Shown here: positions 14,568-23,345 of the stretch, piece after piece
How positions within the stretch are numbered: the stretch's first letter is position 1
How the letters are laid out: every line of letters starts with the position of its first letter
From: an uncultured Variovorax sp.
GTDB lineage: Bacteria > Pseudomonadota > Gammaproteobacteria > Burkholderiales > Burkholderiaceae
Direction of reading: 5' to 3'
Assembly (NCBI GenBank): GCA_946478645.1
Contig: CAMLCW010000031.1
Location: forward strand, 1 to 23,553
Length of the DNA stretch: 23,553 nt
The notes under the pieces: model-generated
Database searches by the model: none
Told to the model about the DNA's origin: nothing
The model's input: the letters and a program-made list of their open reading frames with translations, nothing else
Program-made: the position numbers and the translations under genes

Positions 14568-15212
14568 TCAGAACCCGAGGCTCTCCAGCAGGTCGTCGAC
14601 CTGCGCCTGGCCCGTCACGGCCTCGGGGTTGTCCGCGTGGATCTGCGGGCCGTTCTGCAGGCTGCTGGTTTCGGGCTCGTGGCGCTTGTCGCCGTGCGAG
14701 TTGTCGATCAGCACCTGCAGCAGCTGCGTCTCGACGTCGTTGACCACTTCCATCATCTTCTTGATGACCTGGCCCGTGAGGTCCTGGAAGTCCTGCGCCA
14801 TCAGGATCTCGATCAGCTGCGTGTTGATCGCGCCGGCCTTCTGCGGCACATCGTTCAGGTAGCCGCGCGTGTCCATCACGAGCTGGCGCGCATGGTCGAG
14901 CTCGACCGGGTTGGCGAACCATTCGTCCCAGCGCTGCGTCAGGCCCTTGGCATTGCTCGCGAGGTCTTCCTGCAGCGGCTGCGCAAGGTCGATCGCGTTG
15001 AGCGCGCGGTGCGCGGCGCGCTCGGTCATGGTGGCGATGTAGCCCAGGCGGTCGCGCGCGTCGGGGATGGCCTGCGCAGCCTTGGCGACCTGCTTGTCGA
15101 GGCCGAGCTCGCGCAGGCCCTCGCGCAGCTGGCGCGTCAGCTGCCCGATGCGCCCGAGCAGCTCCTCGGCCGTGTTCCCGTGCTCCGCTTGTTCGAGCGC
15201 ATGCTGGCTCAT
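14568..15212 (-). CDS. cheZ: Chemotaxis phosphatase CheZ
   Basis: CheZ speeds loss of phosphate from CheY-P and so ends the tumble signal. The 214-residue protein has the family hallmark LMAQDFQDLTGQVIKKMM, containing the catalytic glutamine and the acidic partner residue on the long helical hairpin. The C-terminal CheY-binding tail AQVDDLLESLGF closely resembles the E. coli tail. A flexible polar linker lies between. It is the last gene of the mot-che operon. Its ATG lies one base past the cheY stop (TGA, G, ATG), so the two are translated together. The gene ends 12 bases from the convergent dehydrogenase gene, without a visible terminator. Confidence 0.96.
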   Translation of the reverse strand: MSQHALEQAEHGNTAEELLGRIGQLTRQLREGLRELGLDKQVAKAAQAIPDARDRLGYIATMTERAAHRALNAIDLAQPLQEDLASNAKGLTQRWDEWFANPVELDHARQLVMDTRGYLNDVPQKAGAINTQLIEILMAQDFQDLTGQVIKKMMEVVNDVETQLLQVLIDNSHGDKRHEPETSSLQNGPQIHADNPEAVTGQAQVDDLLESLGF

Positions 15213-15213
15213 C

Positions 15214-15612
15214 TCACACCGCCTCTTTCTGCAGCTTCTCGAAGATCTTGTTGATCTTTTCCTCGAGCGTGGCGGCCGTGAAGGGCTTGACCACGTAGCC
15301 GTTGGCGCCCGCCTGCGCCGCCGCGATGATGTTCTCCTTCTTGGCCTCGGCCGTCACCATCAGCACCGGCAACTTGCCGAGCTCGGGGTCGGCGCGGATC
15401 GTCTGCAGCATGGTCAGGCCGTCCATGTTGGGCATGTTCCAGTCCGACACCACGAAGCCGAAGTTGCCGCCGCGCAGCTTCTCGATGCCGGCTGCGCCGT
15501 CCTCGGCTTCGTCGACGTTGAGGAACTCGAGTTCCTTCAGCAGGTTGCGCACGATGCGCCGCATGGTCGGGAAGTCGTCCACGACCAGGATCTTGATGCT
15601 CTTGTCAATCAC
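15214..15612 (-). CDS. cheY: Chemotaxis response regulator CheY
   Basis: A 132-residue single-domain receiver that, when phosphorylated by CheA, binds the flagellar switch. Seen: the acidic pair D12-D13, phospho-acceptor D57 ([12 protein letters not shown]), the conserved Thr in [12 protein letters not shown], and the Lys in YVVKPF. It closely resembles E. coli CheY throughout. The start is GTG at 15612 with GGAG ten bases upstream. The 41 bases to the cheB stop are relatively AT-rich but show no convincing promoter. It is directly followed by its phosphatase gene cheZ. Confidence 0.97.
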   Translation of the reverse strand: MIDKSIKILVVDDFPTMRRIVRNLLKELEFLNVDEAEDGAAGIEKLRGGNFGFVVSDWNMPNMDGLTMLQTIRADPELGKLPVLMVTAEAKKENIIAAAQAGANGYVVKPFTAATLEEKINKIFEKLQKEAV

Positions 15613-15653
15613 GATGCTTCAACTCCAAAAAATCAGTTCGTTCCGTCACTCAC

Positions 15654-16733
15654 TCAAACCCGGTTCGCGCGCTCGCCGAAGGTGCGCAGGTGGGCCAGCA
15701 CGCGCCGCCCCATCTCGTCGAGCGACACCACCTCGTCCACCGCGCCGAGCGCGATCGCCTCGCGCGGCATGCCGAACACCACGCAGCTCGCCTCGTCCTG
15801 CCCGAAGGTGCGGGCGCCGGCCTGCTTCATGCGCAGCAGGCCCTCGGCCCCGTCCTTGCCCATGCCGGTCAGGATCATTCCGATCGCGTTCTTTCCCGCA
15901 TGCCGCGCCGCCGAATCGAACAGCACGTCGATGGAGGGCCGGTGGCGGTTCACCGGCGGCGACTGGTCGAGCTGGGCCACGTAGTTGGCGCCGCTGCGCG
16001 CGAGCGACAGGTGGAAGCCGCCCGGCGCGATGTAGGCATGGCCCGGCAGCACGCGTTCGCCCTGCTCGGCTTCCTTTACCGTGATGCGGCACAGTCCGTC
16101 GAGCCGCTGCGCGAACGAACGCGTGAAGCCCGGCGGCATGTGTTGCGCGATCAGCACCGCCGGTGCGTCGGGCGGCAGCGGCAGCAGCACCTCGCGGATG
16201 GCTTCGGTGCCGCCGGTGGAGGCGCCGATGATGAGCAGCTTCTCGGTGCTCAGCAGCGGGCTGCGCAGCATCGGCTCCTGCGCGGCTTCCGGCGCGGCTT
16301 TGTTCGCGGCCCCGTGGCGCCCGGGCAGCAGCCGCGCCGCGGCGGCGGTTCGGATCTTGCCGGTGATGAGCTCGGTGTAGTTGAGCAGCCCGTCGCGCAC
16401 GCCGAGCTTCGGCTTGGTCACGAAGTCGATGGCGCCGAGCTCCAGCGCGCGCAGCGCGATCTCCGAGCCGCGCTCGGTCAGCGACGACACCATCACCACC
16501 GGCATCGGCCGCAGGCGCATGAGCTTCTCCAGGAACTCGAGCCCGTCCATGCGCGGCATCTCGACGTCGAGCGTGAGCACGTCGGGGTTCGTGGCCTTGA
16601 TGAGGTCGCGCGCCTGCAGCGGATCCGCCGCGGTGCCGACCACCGTCATGTCGCTCTGGGCGTTGATGATCTCGGTCATCACGCTGCGGATCAGCGCCGA
16701 ATCGTCGACGCACACCACCTTGATCTTCTTCAT
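15654..16733 (-). CDS. cheB: Chemotaxis protein-glutamate methylesterase/glutaminase CheB
   Basis: CheB removes methyl groups from receptors and deamidates receptor glutamines; CheA phosphorylates its receiver to activate it. The 359-residue protein has an N-terminal receiver with D10-D11, phospho-acceptor D56 ([12 protein letters not shown]) and a KPKLG lysine motif, then a linker (about 125-165). The C-terminal esterase has its catalytic triad visible: Ser in [10 protein letters not shown], His in AQHMPPGFT, Asp in [11 protein letters not shown]. The ATG overlaps the cheD stop in an ATGA arrangement, so the longer open frame upstream is only read-through over cheD. Length is normal. Confidence 0.97.
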   Translation of the reverse strand: MKKIKVVCVDDSALIRSVMTEIINAQSDMTVVGTAADPLQARDLIKATNPDVLTLDVEMPRMDGLEFLEKLMRLRPMPVVMVSSLTERGSEIALRALELGAIDFVTKPKLGVRDGLLNYTELITGKIRTAAAARLLPGRHGAANKAAPEAAQEPMLRSPLLSTEKLLIIGASTGGTEAIREVLLPLPPDAPAVLIAQHMPPGFTRSFAQRLDGLCRITVKEAEQGERVLPGHAYIAPGGFHLSLARSGANYVAQLDQSPPVNRHRPSIDVLFDSAARHAGKNAIGMILTGMGKDGAEGLLRMKQAGARTFGQDEASCVVFGMPREAIALGAVDEVVSLDEMGRRVLAHLRTFGERANRV

Positions 16734-17347
16734 GCGATGCACTTTCCCTTGCCGTAGGTGGCGGACCATCGGCGCAGGAGTTCTCCCTCGTCGCGCTGGA
16801 CCGCCTGGATGTCGTCCTTGGCGCGCAGCTTGCGCACCACGGCCTTGCCGGTGGCCGGCTGCAGGCACACGCGGCGCGCATGCAGCCCGCGCAGGTCCTG
16901 CGCGGCCACCGCGATGCGCTGCTTCTCGAGGTAGCGCAGCACGAAGTCGGCATTGCGCCCGCCGATGTTGAGCATGGTCATGTTGGCCAGCACCGCGGCG
17001 CCGCCGAAGACCTTGGCCCGGAGCCGCTCGCGCCGCGCGCCCGCGCGCAGCACCTCGGCCACCAGCACGTCCATCGCGTAGCCGCCGTAGCGCATCGACT
17101 CGACCTGGCTGCGCGGATCGGCCGCGGCATCGTCGGGCAGCATGAAATGGTTCATGCCCGCGACGCCGGCCTCCACGTCGGTGATGCAGGCCGCCACGCA
17201 GGAGCCGAGCACGGTCGTCAGCAGCACGCCGGCGTCGGTCACGAAGTACTCGGCCGGCAGCAGCTTCACGGCCTGGCAATCGAAGTCGCGGTCGAAGTAG
17301 TGGTGCGTGGCGAGCGAGGCGGGCACGGCCGCGGCGGCGGCGCTCAC
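16730..17347 (-). CDS. cheD: Chemoreceptor glutamine deamidase CheD
   Basis: CheD deamidates receptor glutamines to glutamate and so prepares them for methylation. The 205-residue protein has the diagnostic [13 protein letters not shown] motif with the catalytic cysteine, followed by AGMNHFMLP with the catalytic histidine. Downstream are [11 protein letters not shown] and KVFGGAAVL, also typical of CheD. The start is GTG at 17347, in a GTGA overlap with the cheR stop; it gives a short N-terminal Ala-rich lead before the HYFDRDF segment common in proteobacterial CheD. The stop overlaps the cheB start. The cheR-cheD-cheB order places all three receptor-modifying enzymes under coupled translation. 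Confidence 0.96.
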   Translation of the reverse strand: MSAAAAAVPASLATHHYFDRDFDCQAVKLLPAEYFVTDAGVLLTTVLGSCVAACITDVEAGVAGMNHFMLPDDAAADPRSQVESMRYGGYAMDVLVAEVLRAGARRERLRAKVFGGAAVLANMTMLNIGGRNADFVLRYLEKQRIAVAAQDLRGLHARRVCLQPATGKAVVRKLRAKDDIQAVQRDEGELLRRWSATYGKGKCIA

Positions 17348-18174
17348 GCCCGGGCCTTTCCGAGCGCGTAGACGGTCTGCCCGACGGTCTTGAACGCCTG
17401 GTTGACGAGCGACGCGTTCTCCGAGTGGCCCGCGAACAGCAGGCCGTGCGGCTTGAGCAGGGGCGCGAAGCGCTCGAGGATCTTCTTTTGCGTCGGCTTG
17501 TCGAAATAGATCATCACGTTGCGGCAGAAGATCGCGTCGACCGGCTCCTTCACGGGCCATGAGGCGTCGAGCAGGTTGAGCCGCGAGAACTTGACCATGG
17601 CCGCGACCTCGGGCCGCACGCGCACCTTGCCGGCGTTCGCGCCCGTGCCCTTGTTGAAGAAGCGCCGCAGGCGCTCGGGCGGCATGCGGCTGGCCTGCTC
17701 CATCGTGAAGACGCCGGCCGCAGCGCGCTCGAGCACCGAGGTGTCGATGTCGGTCGCGATGATGCGCGCCGCGGCGGCGCGTTCGCCGAGCGCCTCCATC
17801 AGCGTGATCGCGATCGAGTAGGGCTCCTCGCCCGTCGAGGCCGCCGCGCACCACACGGTGAGGGGCTGGCTGCACTTGCGCGCGAGCTCGGCGAGCACCG
17901 GGAAGTGGTGCGCCTCGCGGAAGAACGAGGTGAGATTGGTGGTCAGCGAATTGATGAAAAGCTGCCACTCGTCGCCGTCGCGGCTGTCCTCCAGCCGGGC
18001 CAGGTAGGTCGAGAACTCCGGCAGCCCGAGCTCGCGCAGCCGGCGCGAGAGCCGGCTGTAGACCATCTGGCGCTTGTGCTCGCCCAGCGCGATGCCCGCG
18101 CGGCGGTGGATGAGCGTGCGCACGCGCGAGAAATCGCTGTCGGTGAAGACGAATTCGGATGAGGTCGGTGTCAT
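17344..18174 (-). CDS. cheR: Chemotaxis receptor methyltransferase CheR
   Basis: CheR transfers methyl from S-adenosylmethionine to glutamates on chemoreceptors. In 276 residues it shows the N-terminal helical domain ([36 protein letters not shown]), the NLTSFFRE segment, the SAM-binding [16 protein letters not shown] motif, [12 protein letters not shown], and the [10 protein letters not shown] motif. The end of the protein ([10 protein letters not shown]...VGQTVYAL) is also typical. The ATG at 18174 is taken because upstream in-frame sequence belongs to the preceding HDOD gene. No clear Shine-Dalgarno is seen; the stop of the preceding gene lies in a perfect hairpin 11 bases away, so expression probably depends on coupling. 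Confidence 0.96.
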   Translation of the reverse strand: MTPTSSEFVFTDSDFSRVRTLIHRRAGIALGEHKRQMVYSRLSRRLRELGLPEFSTYLARLEDSRDGDEWQLFINSLTTNLTSFFREAHHFPVLAELARKCSQPLTVWCAAASTGEEPYSIAITLMEALGERAAAARIIATDIDTSVLERAAAGVFTMEQASRMPPERLRRFFNKGTGANAGKVRVRPEVAAMVKFSRLNLLDASWPVKEPVDAIFCRNVMIYFDKPTQKKILERFAPLLKPHGLLFAGHSENASLVNQAFKTVGQTVYALGKARA

Positions 18175-18179
18175 GCGGT

Positions 18180-18194
18180 GCCCGCTCAGCGGGC
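18180..18194 (-). other. Perfect hairpin enclosing the HDOD gene stop codon, just before cheR
   Basis: GCCCGC 18180-18185 and GCGGGC 18189-18194 form a 6-bp perfect stem whose three-base loop is exactly the TGA stop of the HDOD gene. It lies five bases upstream of the cheR start, where a ribosome binding site would be, and no T-run follows. It may modulate ribosome re-entry at cheR. Confidence 0.45.
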
Positions 18195-19448
18195 CTCGGT
18201 CAAGGTCAGGTCGTGCGACCACGCCAGCGCGCGCAGATGGGCCGCGTTGACCTGGTCGGCGCCGAGCAGCAGCGCCTCGGCCAGGTGCGCGGCCTCGCCG
18301 GTGTCCAGCTCGCAGGCCTCGGCCAGCGCCAGGAAGGGGCCGTACACGCCCTCGCGCGAAAGGATCGCCTGCTGCACCGCGCCGGGCAGTTGCACCTTCG
18401 AGAGCGCCTCCTGCATCGAGACGCCCAGCAGCCGGTCGATGAGCGAGAACATGCCCACCACGAACAGGTTGTCCGCCTCGCCGGGCGGCAGCATGAGCTC
18501 GCCCATCAGTTCGACGAAGCGGCCGCGCAGGATCGCCTTCTTCATCATGAACGGCGGGCTGCCCGCGGCGTTGCTCGTCGCCAGCAGCAGCGACAGCCAG
18601 CGGAACAGCGGCGAGTAGCCGAGCATGGTCACCGCATGGTGCAGCGAATGGATCTCGACACCGGCGCCCACCGCGGGCGAGTTCATGTGGCGAAGCAGCC
18701 GGTAGGTCAGCGCGGCGTCGCGCTTGAGCGCAGCCTCGACTTCGCGCAGGTCCTCGTTGCGCTGGATCATCTGCAGCAGCCGCACGATCAGCATCGATTC
18801 GGGCTGCAGCGCGTGGGCCTGGCCGCGGGGCCGCGGCGCGGGCGGCGGAAAGCCGCAACGCGGGTCGAGGAAGACATCGACGCGGTCGGGCGCGCAGGCC
18901 TCGAAGGCCGCCCACGACGCCATGCGCGTGGCGATGGGCTGGATCGGCGCATGGCCCGGCGGCTCGGCGCCGCGGATGGCCGCGATCCGCGCCGCATCGC
19001 CGTCGCCCACGTCGAAGTGGGTGACCAGGCCGCGCAGCTCGGGGTCGGCGGGCAGCGCGTCGGCGCCGCAGAGCATGAAGCCGAATCCCTGCTCGCGCAG
19101 GAACATCAGCACCGGGCGGAGCTCTTCGTTGGCCAGGTCGGCGAGGCCGAGGCAGAACACCGTGTACTCGGGCGCGAGCGACTGCAGCGCGCCCAGCGCG
19201 AGCGTGCGCGCGTCGACGTCGAAGAACAATTCGCTGTGGCCGAGCTTCCAGGGCGCGGCCGGCCCGCCGAGGTGCTCGGTGACGCAGGCCAGCAGCGACT
19301 TGAACTGCGTGACCGCATCGGGCGCCAGCGCGGGCACGGCCGGCCGCCAGGCGAGCCGGTAGCCGCCGACGCGCTTCTGCGCGTCGAGCAGCAGCGTGTA
19401 GGCGACGTAGCCGTCGGCGCGGGGGCGCTGGAAAAAATCGAGGCGCAT
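18186..19448 (-). CDS. HDOD-domain protein with degenerate EAL-like N-terminal domain
   Basis: A protein of about 420 residues of the YuxH type: an EAL-like domain followed by an HDOD domain. The N-terminus (FFQRPRADGYVAYTLLLDAQKRVGGYRL) parallels the usual opening, but the expected YELL(F/Y)R, which carries the EAL glutamate, reads YTLLLD. The later DDFG-type motif is also gone (GFGFMLCGAD), so cyclic di-GMP hydrolysis is unlikely. From about residue 220 the HDOD part is clear (LLQMIQRNEDLREVEAALKRDAALTYRLLRHMNSP, then HSLHHAVTMLGYSPLFRWLSLLL). HDOD proteins are generally signalling scaffolds; the role here is not known. Start: ATG at 19448 is preferred; a TTG at 19475 overlapping the cheA stop would add nine residues. 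The gene sits between cheA and cheR, where cheW and receptor genes often lie, so a chemotaxis or motility control role is inferred. Confidence 0.83.
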   Translation of the reverse strand: MRLDFFQRPRADGYVAYTLLLDAQKRVGGYRLAWRPAVPALAPDAVTQFKSLLACVTEHLGGPAAPWKLGHSELFFDVDARTLALGALQSLAPEYTVFCLGLADLANEELRPVLMFLREQGFGFMLCGADALPADPELRGLVTHFDVGDGDAARIAAIRGAEPPGHAPIQPIATRMASWAAFEACAPDRVDVFLDPRCGFPPPAPRPRGQAHALQPESMLIVRLLQMIQRNEDLREVEAALKRDAALTYRLLRHMNSPAVGAGVEIHSLHHAVTMLGYSPLFRWLSLLLATSNAAGSPPFMMKKAILRGRFVELMGELMLPPGEADNLFVVGMFSLIDRLLGVSMQEALSKVQLPGAVQQAILSREGVYGPFLALAEACELDTGEAAHLAEALLLGADQVNAAHLRALAWSHDLTLTEAR

Positions 19449-19471
19449 GGCGCTCGTCGCTTCCGGTGGGA

Positions 19472-21484
19472 TCAAGCGGCCACCGTCTCTTGCCTTGCCG
19501 CATGCGCGAGCGCCGAACTCCGCACCGCATGCGCGCGCTGGATGCGCGGCATGGCGCCCACGTCGACGATGAAGGCCACGCTGCCGTCGCCGAGGATGGT
19601 GGCCGCGGAAATGCCGGGCACCTTGCGGTAGTTGGTCTCGAGGTTCTTCACCACGACCTGGTGCTGGCCCAGCAGCTCGTCCACCAGCAGCGCGAAGCGC
19701 GACTCGTCGGCCTGCACGATCACCAGGATGCCGGCGGTCGGGTCGGTCTGCGCGCCGGCCACGTCGAACACGCGGTGCAGCTCGATCAGCGGCAGGTATT
19801 CGCCGCGCACCTTGATCACGTGGCCGTCGCTGGTGATCGAATGCAGGTGCTCACCGAGCGGCTGCAGCGACTCGATCACGTAGCTCAGCGGCAGGATGTA
19901 GGCCTCGCTGCCGACCTTGACCGACATGCCGTTGAGGATGGCGAGCGTGAGCGGCAGCACGATGCGCGTGGTGGTGCCCCGGCCCTCGCGCGAGCTGATC
20001 TCGACGTGGCCGCCCATCTCCTGGATGTTGCGCTTGACCACGTCCATGCCCACGCCGCGGCCCGAGATGTCTGTGACCTGCTCGGCCGTCGAGAAGCCGG
20101 GCGCGAAGATCAGCTGCCACACCTCGTCGTCGGGCATGGCCTCGCTCACCGCGAGCCCCTGCTGCAGGGCCTTGGCGAGGATCTTCTCGCGGTTCAGGCC
20201 GGCGCCGTCGTCGCTGACCTCAATCACGATGTTGCCGCCGTGGTGCTGCGCCGACAGCAGCAGTTGCCCTTCGGCCTCCTTGCCCTTGGCGAGGCGCTGC
20301 GCCGGCGTCTCGATGCCGTGGTCGAGGCTGTTGCGCACCAGGTGCGTGAGCGGATCGATGATGCGCTCGATCAGGCCCTTGTCGAGTTCGGTCTCCTTGC
20401 CGAAGGTGTCGAGGCGCACCTGCTTGCCGAGCTTGGCGCTCACGTCGCGGATCACGCGCGGGAAGCGGCTGAACACGTAGTCCATCGGCATCATGCGGAT
20501 CGACATCACCGATTCCTGCAGGTCGCGCGCATTGCGCTCGAGGTGGCCCAGGCCGTTGAGGAAGCGTTCGCATTCCACCGGGTCGAGCAAGGTGGCCGCC
20601 TGCGTGAGCATCGACTGCGTGATCACCAGTTCGCCCACCAGGTTGATGAGCTGGTCGACCTTCTCCACGTCGACGCGGATCGAGCCCGAGTCCTTGGCGG
20701 TGGCCGCTGCCGGCGCGCCTGCGGCGGGCGCGGCCCTGGGCGATGCAGGCGCAGGCGAGGCTGCCGGCGCCGCTGCGGCGGGCGCCTCGGCCGGTGCCGC
20801 GGCCTCGGTCGTGATCGCGATCTGCGACTCGTCGATCACGAAGCAGCAGACGGCGGTGATGTCGTCCGGCGCGCAGCCGGTCTCGAGCACCACCGTGAAC
20901 TGGTCGGCGCTGCGCGTGCGCGACAGCAGCTTGCCGAGGTTCGCGAGTTCTTCGGCGAGCAGTTCGCATTCGCTGTCGGACAGGCCCGTGAAGCGGATGC
21001 GCAGCGCGCCCTGCGCCGCGCCCGCCGCTGCGGCAGCGGGTGCCGGAACGGGCGCCGCCACGGGTGCCGGTGCCGGCGCCGCTGCGGCGCGGCCGCCCTC
21101 GGTCTCGAGCGCGAGCTGGCGCAGCACCTCGCAGATGTGGGCCACGCGCTCGGGGTCGGGTTCGGTCTCGGCCTGGTAGGCGGTCAGTTGGTCTTGCAAG
21201 GCGTCCTTCGTTTCCAGGAATGAATCGATCATCGAGCGGCTCAGGTCGAGCTGGCCGTGGCGCGCACGGTCGAGCAGGGTCTCCAGCAGGTGCGTGGTGT
21301 CGGTGAGCGCCACGAAGCCGAAGGTGGCCGCGCCGCCCTTGATCGAGTGCGCGGCGCGGAAGATGGCGTTGAGCTGCTCGCTGTCGGGCGCTTCGGCGTC
21401 GAGCTCGAGCAGCAATTGCTCCATCTGCGCCAGAAGCTCGACGGCTTCGACGAAAAATGCCTGGGTGAACTGACTGAGATCCAT
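19472..21484 (-). CDS. cheA: Chemotaxis histidine kinase CheA
   Basis: CheA autophosphorylates in response to receptor state and passes phosphate to CheY and CheB. The 670-residue protein has the five-part layout. P1 carries phospho-acceptor H46 in AAHSIKGGAATFGF. After an Ala/Pro linker comes a P2-like domain (LRIRFTGLSDSECELLAEEL...). A second Ala/Pro linker is followed by P3 dimerisation (SIRVDVEKVDQLINLVGELVITQSML, from about residue 265). The P4 ATPase has N-box HLVRNSLDHGIE from residue 381, DDGAGLNREKI and GRGVGMDVV. P5 is a CheW-like domain to the end. The ATG is preceded by GGAG at five bases. It lies 40 bases after motB. The coupling protein CheW that should dock on P5 is not encoded in the window. 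Confidence 0.97.
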   Translation of the reverse strand: MDLSQFTQAFFVEAVELLAQMEQLLLELDAEAPDSEQLNAIFRAAHSIKGGAATFGFVALTDTTHLLETLLDRARHGQLDLSRSMIDSFLETKDALQDQLTAYQAETEPDPERVAHICEVLRQLALETEGGRAAAAPAPAPVAAPVPAPAAAAAGAAQGALRIRFTGLSDSECELLAEELANLGKLLSRTRSADQFTVVLETGCAPDDITAVCCFVIDESQIAITTEAAAPAEAPAAAAPAASPAPASPRAAPAAGAPAAATAKDSGSIRVDVEKVDQLINLVGELVITQSMLTQAATLLDPVECERFLNGLGHLERNARDLQESVMSIRMMPMDYVFSRFPRVIRDVSAKLGKQVRLDTFGKETELDKGLIERIIDPLTHLVRNSLDHGIETPAQRLAKGKEAEGQLLLSAQHHGGNIVIEVSDDGAGLNREKILAKALQQGLAVSEAMPDDEVWQLIFAPGFSTAEQVTDISGRGVGMDVVKRNIQEMGGHVEISSREGRGTTTRIVLPLTLAILNGMSVKVGSEAYILPLSYVIESLQPLGEHLHSITSDGHVIKVRGEYLPLIELHRVFDVAGAQTDPTAGILVIVQADESRFALLVDELLGQHQVVVKNLETNYRKVPGISAATILGDGSVAFIVDVGAMPRIQRAHAVRSSALAHAARQETVAA

Positions 21485-21524
21485 CGTTGCTCCGGACCGG
21501 CTGCGGTGCGCGCCGGCATCGTTT

Positions 21525-22466
21525 CTAGGGGTGTTTGGCCGGCGCCGACGCCTGCGAGGTCAGCGTGGCGTTGTCTGTGGGCGGCAGCGGCGGCGAAGTC
21601 GGCGCCGGCGTGGCGGGGAGCGATGCGGCCACGCTGCCGCCGCCGCTGTTCTCGTGTTCGATCTGCTGCTGCGTGCGGCGGTTCAGCAGGATGATGCTGA
21701 TGCGCCGGTTGATCGGGTTGCGCGGATCGGCGCGGTCGATGTGCATGCTGTCGGCCAGGCCCACCACGCGCAGCACCTTGCCTTCTTCCATGCCGCCGAT
21801 GACCAGTTCGCGGCGCGACGCGTTGGCGCGGTCGGCCGACAGCTCCCAGTTGCCGTAGGCGCGGTCGCCGTTGCTGTAGACGATGGCGTCGGTGTGGCCC
21901 GACAGCGTGATGCGGTTCGGCAGCTCGTTGAGCGTGGGCGCGAGCTCGCGCAGGATCGCGCGCATGTGCGGCACCAGCCGCGCGCTCGCTAGGTCGAACA
22001 TCGGGCGGTTCTCGCTGTCCACGATCTGCAGCCGCAGCCCTTCGGTCGTGATGTCGATCAGGATCTGCGAGCGAAACTGCTTGAACACCGGGCTCGACTC
22101 GATGAGCTTGTCGAGCCGCTCCTTCATGCTCGCGAGGCGGTCGGCGTCGGCTTCCTCTTCGGCGTCGGCCTGGCGGACCTCGCCCGCGGCGCGCGTGCTC
22201 GGGTCCATGCCGCCGCCCGGGATCACGCTCACGCTGGTGCTGCTCTTCTCGCCGCCGCTGAGGGCCACCATGAGCGGCATCCTGAAGTGCTCGGCAATGC
22301 CTTCGCGCTGCTTGGGCGAGGCACTGGAGAGCAGCCACATCACGAGGAAGAACGCCATCATGGCGGTCATGAAGTCGGCATAGGCGATCTTCCAGCCGCC
22401 GCCGTGGTGGCCGCCGCCGTGCCCGGCCACGCGCCGGACGACGATCCTGTGCTTTTCCGCGCTCAC
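21525..22466 (-). CDS. motB: Flagellar motor stator protein MotB
   Basis: MotB is the stator subunit that anchors to peptidoglycan and carries the proton-binding aspartate. The 313-residue protein has a short basic cytoplasmic N-terminus with a His/Gly run, then one membrane segment GWKIAYADFMTAMMAFFLVMWLL containing the essential aspartate (D31, equal to E. coli D32). This is followed by the plug/linker region and an OmpA-like peptidoglycan-binding domain (about 150-275) with TLSGHTDAIVY and ADRANASRREL. A Pro/Ala/Ser-rich tail ends the protein. The aspartate context (YADFMTAMMAFFL) indicates a proton-driven MotB type. The start is GTG with GGAG seven bases upstream. It lies 18 bases after motA. 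Confidence 0.97.
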   Translation of the reverse strand: MSAEKHRIVVRRVAGHGGGHHGGGWKIAYADFMTAMMAFFLVMWLLSSASPKQREGIAEHFRMPLMVALSGGEKSSTSVSVIPGGGMDPSTRAAGEVRQADAEEEADADRLASMKERLDKLIESSPVFKQFRSQILIDITTEGLRLQIVDSENRPMFDLASARLVPHMRAILRELAPTLNELPNRITLSGHTDAIVYSNGDRAYGNWELSADRANASRRELVIGGMEEGKVLRVVGLADSMHIDRADPRNPINRRISIILLNRRTQQQIEHENSGGGSVAASLPATPAPTSPPLPPTDNATLTSQASAPAKHP

Positions 22467-22484
22467 TGCTGCACTCCGCTCGCC

Positions 22485-23345
22485 TCAGCGTGCCTTGACT
22501 TCGCGCACGTGGCTGTCCAGCTCGGTGAAGCTGGGGCGCTCGGTCGAGAACAGCACCTTGCGGCCGAACTCCACCGCGAGCTGCGGCGCATAGCCGTTGA
22601 GGCTCGCGAGCAGCGTCACCTTGGCGCACTGGTACATCTTCATGCCCTCGGCCACCTTCTGCTCGATGAGCGACGCGAGCGGCGCCACGAAGCCGTAGGC
22701 CAGCAGCACGCCCAGGAAGGTGCCGACCATCGCGTGGGCGATCAGCGCGCCCATCTCCGACGGCGGCAGGTCGGCCGATGCGAGCGCGTGCACCACGCCC
22801 ATCACGGCCGCCACGATGCCGAGCGCGGGCAGCGCGTCGCTCACGCGCGCGAGGCTGTGCATCGGGATCTCGGCCTCATGCTTCAGGGTCTCGATCTCGT
22901 GGTCCATCAGCGCCTCGATCTCGAAGGCATCGGTATTGCCGCTGATGACGAGGCGCAGGTAGTCGCAAAGGAATTCCATCACGCCCGCGTCGGCCAGGAT
23001 CTTGGGATAGCGTGCGAAGATCTCGCTTTGCGACGGGTCTTCCACGTCGGCCTCGAGCTTCATCATTCCTTCCTTGCGCGCCTTGGCGAGCAGCTCGTAG
23101 AGCAGCGCGAGCAGGTCGAGGTAGAGCTGGCGGTTGTGCTTGGACGAGCGCAGCAGCAGCGGCAATTCCTTCAACGTGGCCCGGATCGTCTTGCCGTTGT
23201 TGCCCGCAATGAAGGCACCCAGCGCGGCGCCGCCGATCATCAGCAGCTCCACGGGCTGGAACAGCACGCCGAAGTGCCCGCCCATCAATGCGTAGCCGCC
23301 GAACACGGCGCCGATCACCACCAGATAACCAACCAAAAGGAGCAC
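22485..23345 (-). CDS. motA: Flagellar motor stator protein MotA
   Basis: MotA forms the proton-conducting stator ring around MotB and acts on the rotor protein FliG. The 286-residue protein has four hydrophobic segments: two near the N-terminus (LLLVGYLVVIGAVFGGYALMGG; VELLMIGGAALGAFIAG) and two after the cytoplasmic loop (ALPALGIVAAVMGVVHAL; MVGTFLGVLLAYGFVAPLASL). The cytoplasmic loop keeps the charged rotor-contact residues (Arg in LAKARKEG and Glu in MMKLEAD), and the functional proline in ALPALG is present. The sequence closely follows E. coli MotA. GTG at 23345 is chosen because it gives the exact family N-terminus and has GGGGA five bases upstream. It is the first gene of the mot-che operon seen here. 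Confidence 0.97.
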   Translation of the reverse strand: MLLLVGYLVVIGAVFGGYALMGGHFGVLFQPVELLMIGGAALGAFIAGNNGKTIRATLKELPLLLRSSKHNRQLYLDLLALLYELLAKARKEGMMKLEADVEDPSQSEIFARYPKILADAGVMEFLCDYLRLVISGNTDAFEIEALMDHEIETLKHEAEIPMHSLARVSDALPALGIVAAVMGVVHALASADLPPSEMGALIAHAMVGTFLGVLLAYGFVAPLASLIEQKVAEGMKMYQCAKVTLLASLNGYAPQLAVEFGRKVLFSTERPSFTELDSHVREVKAR

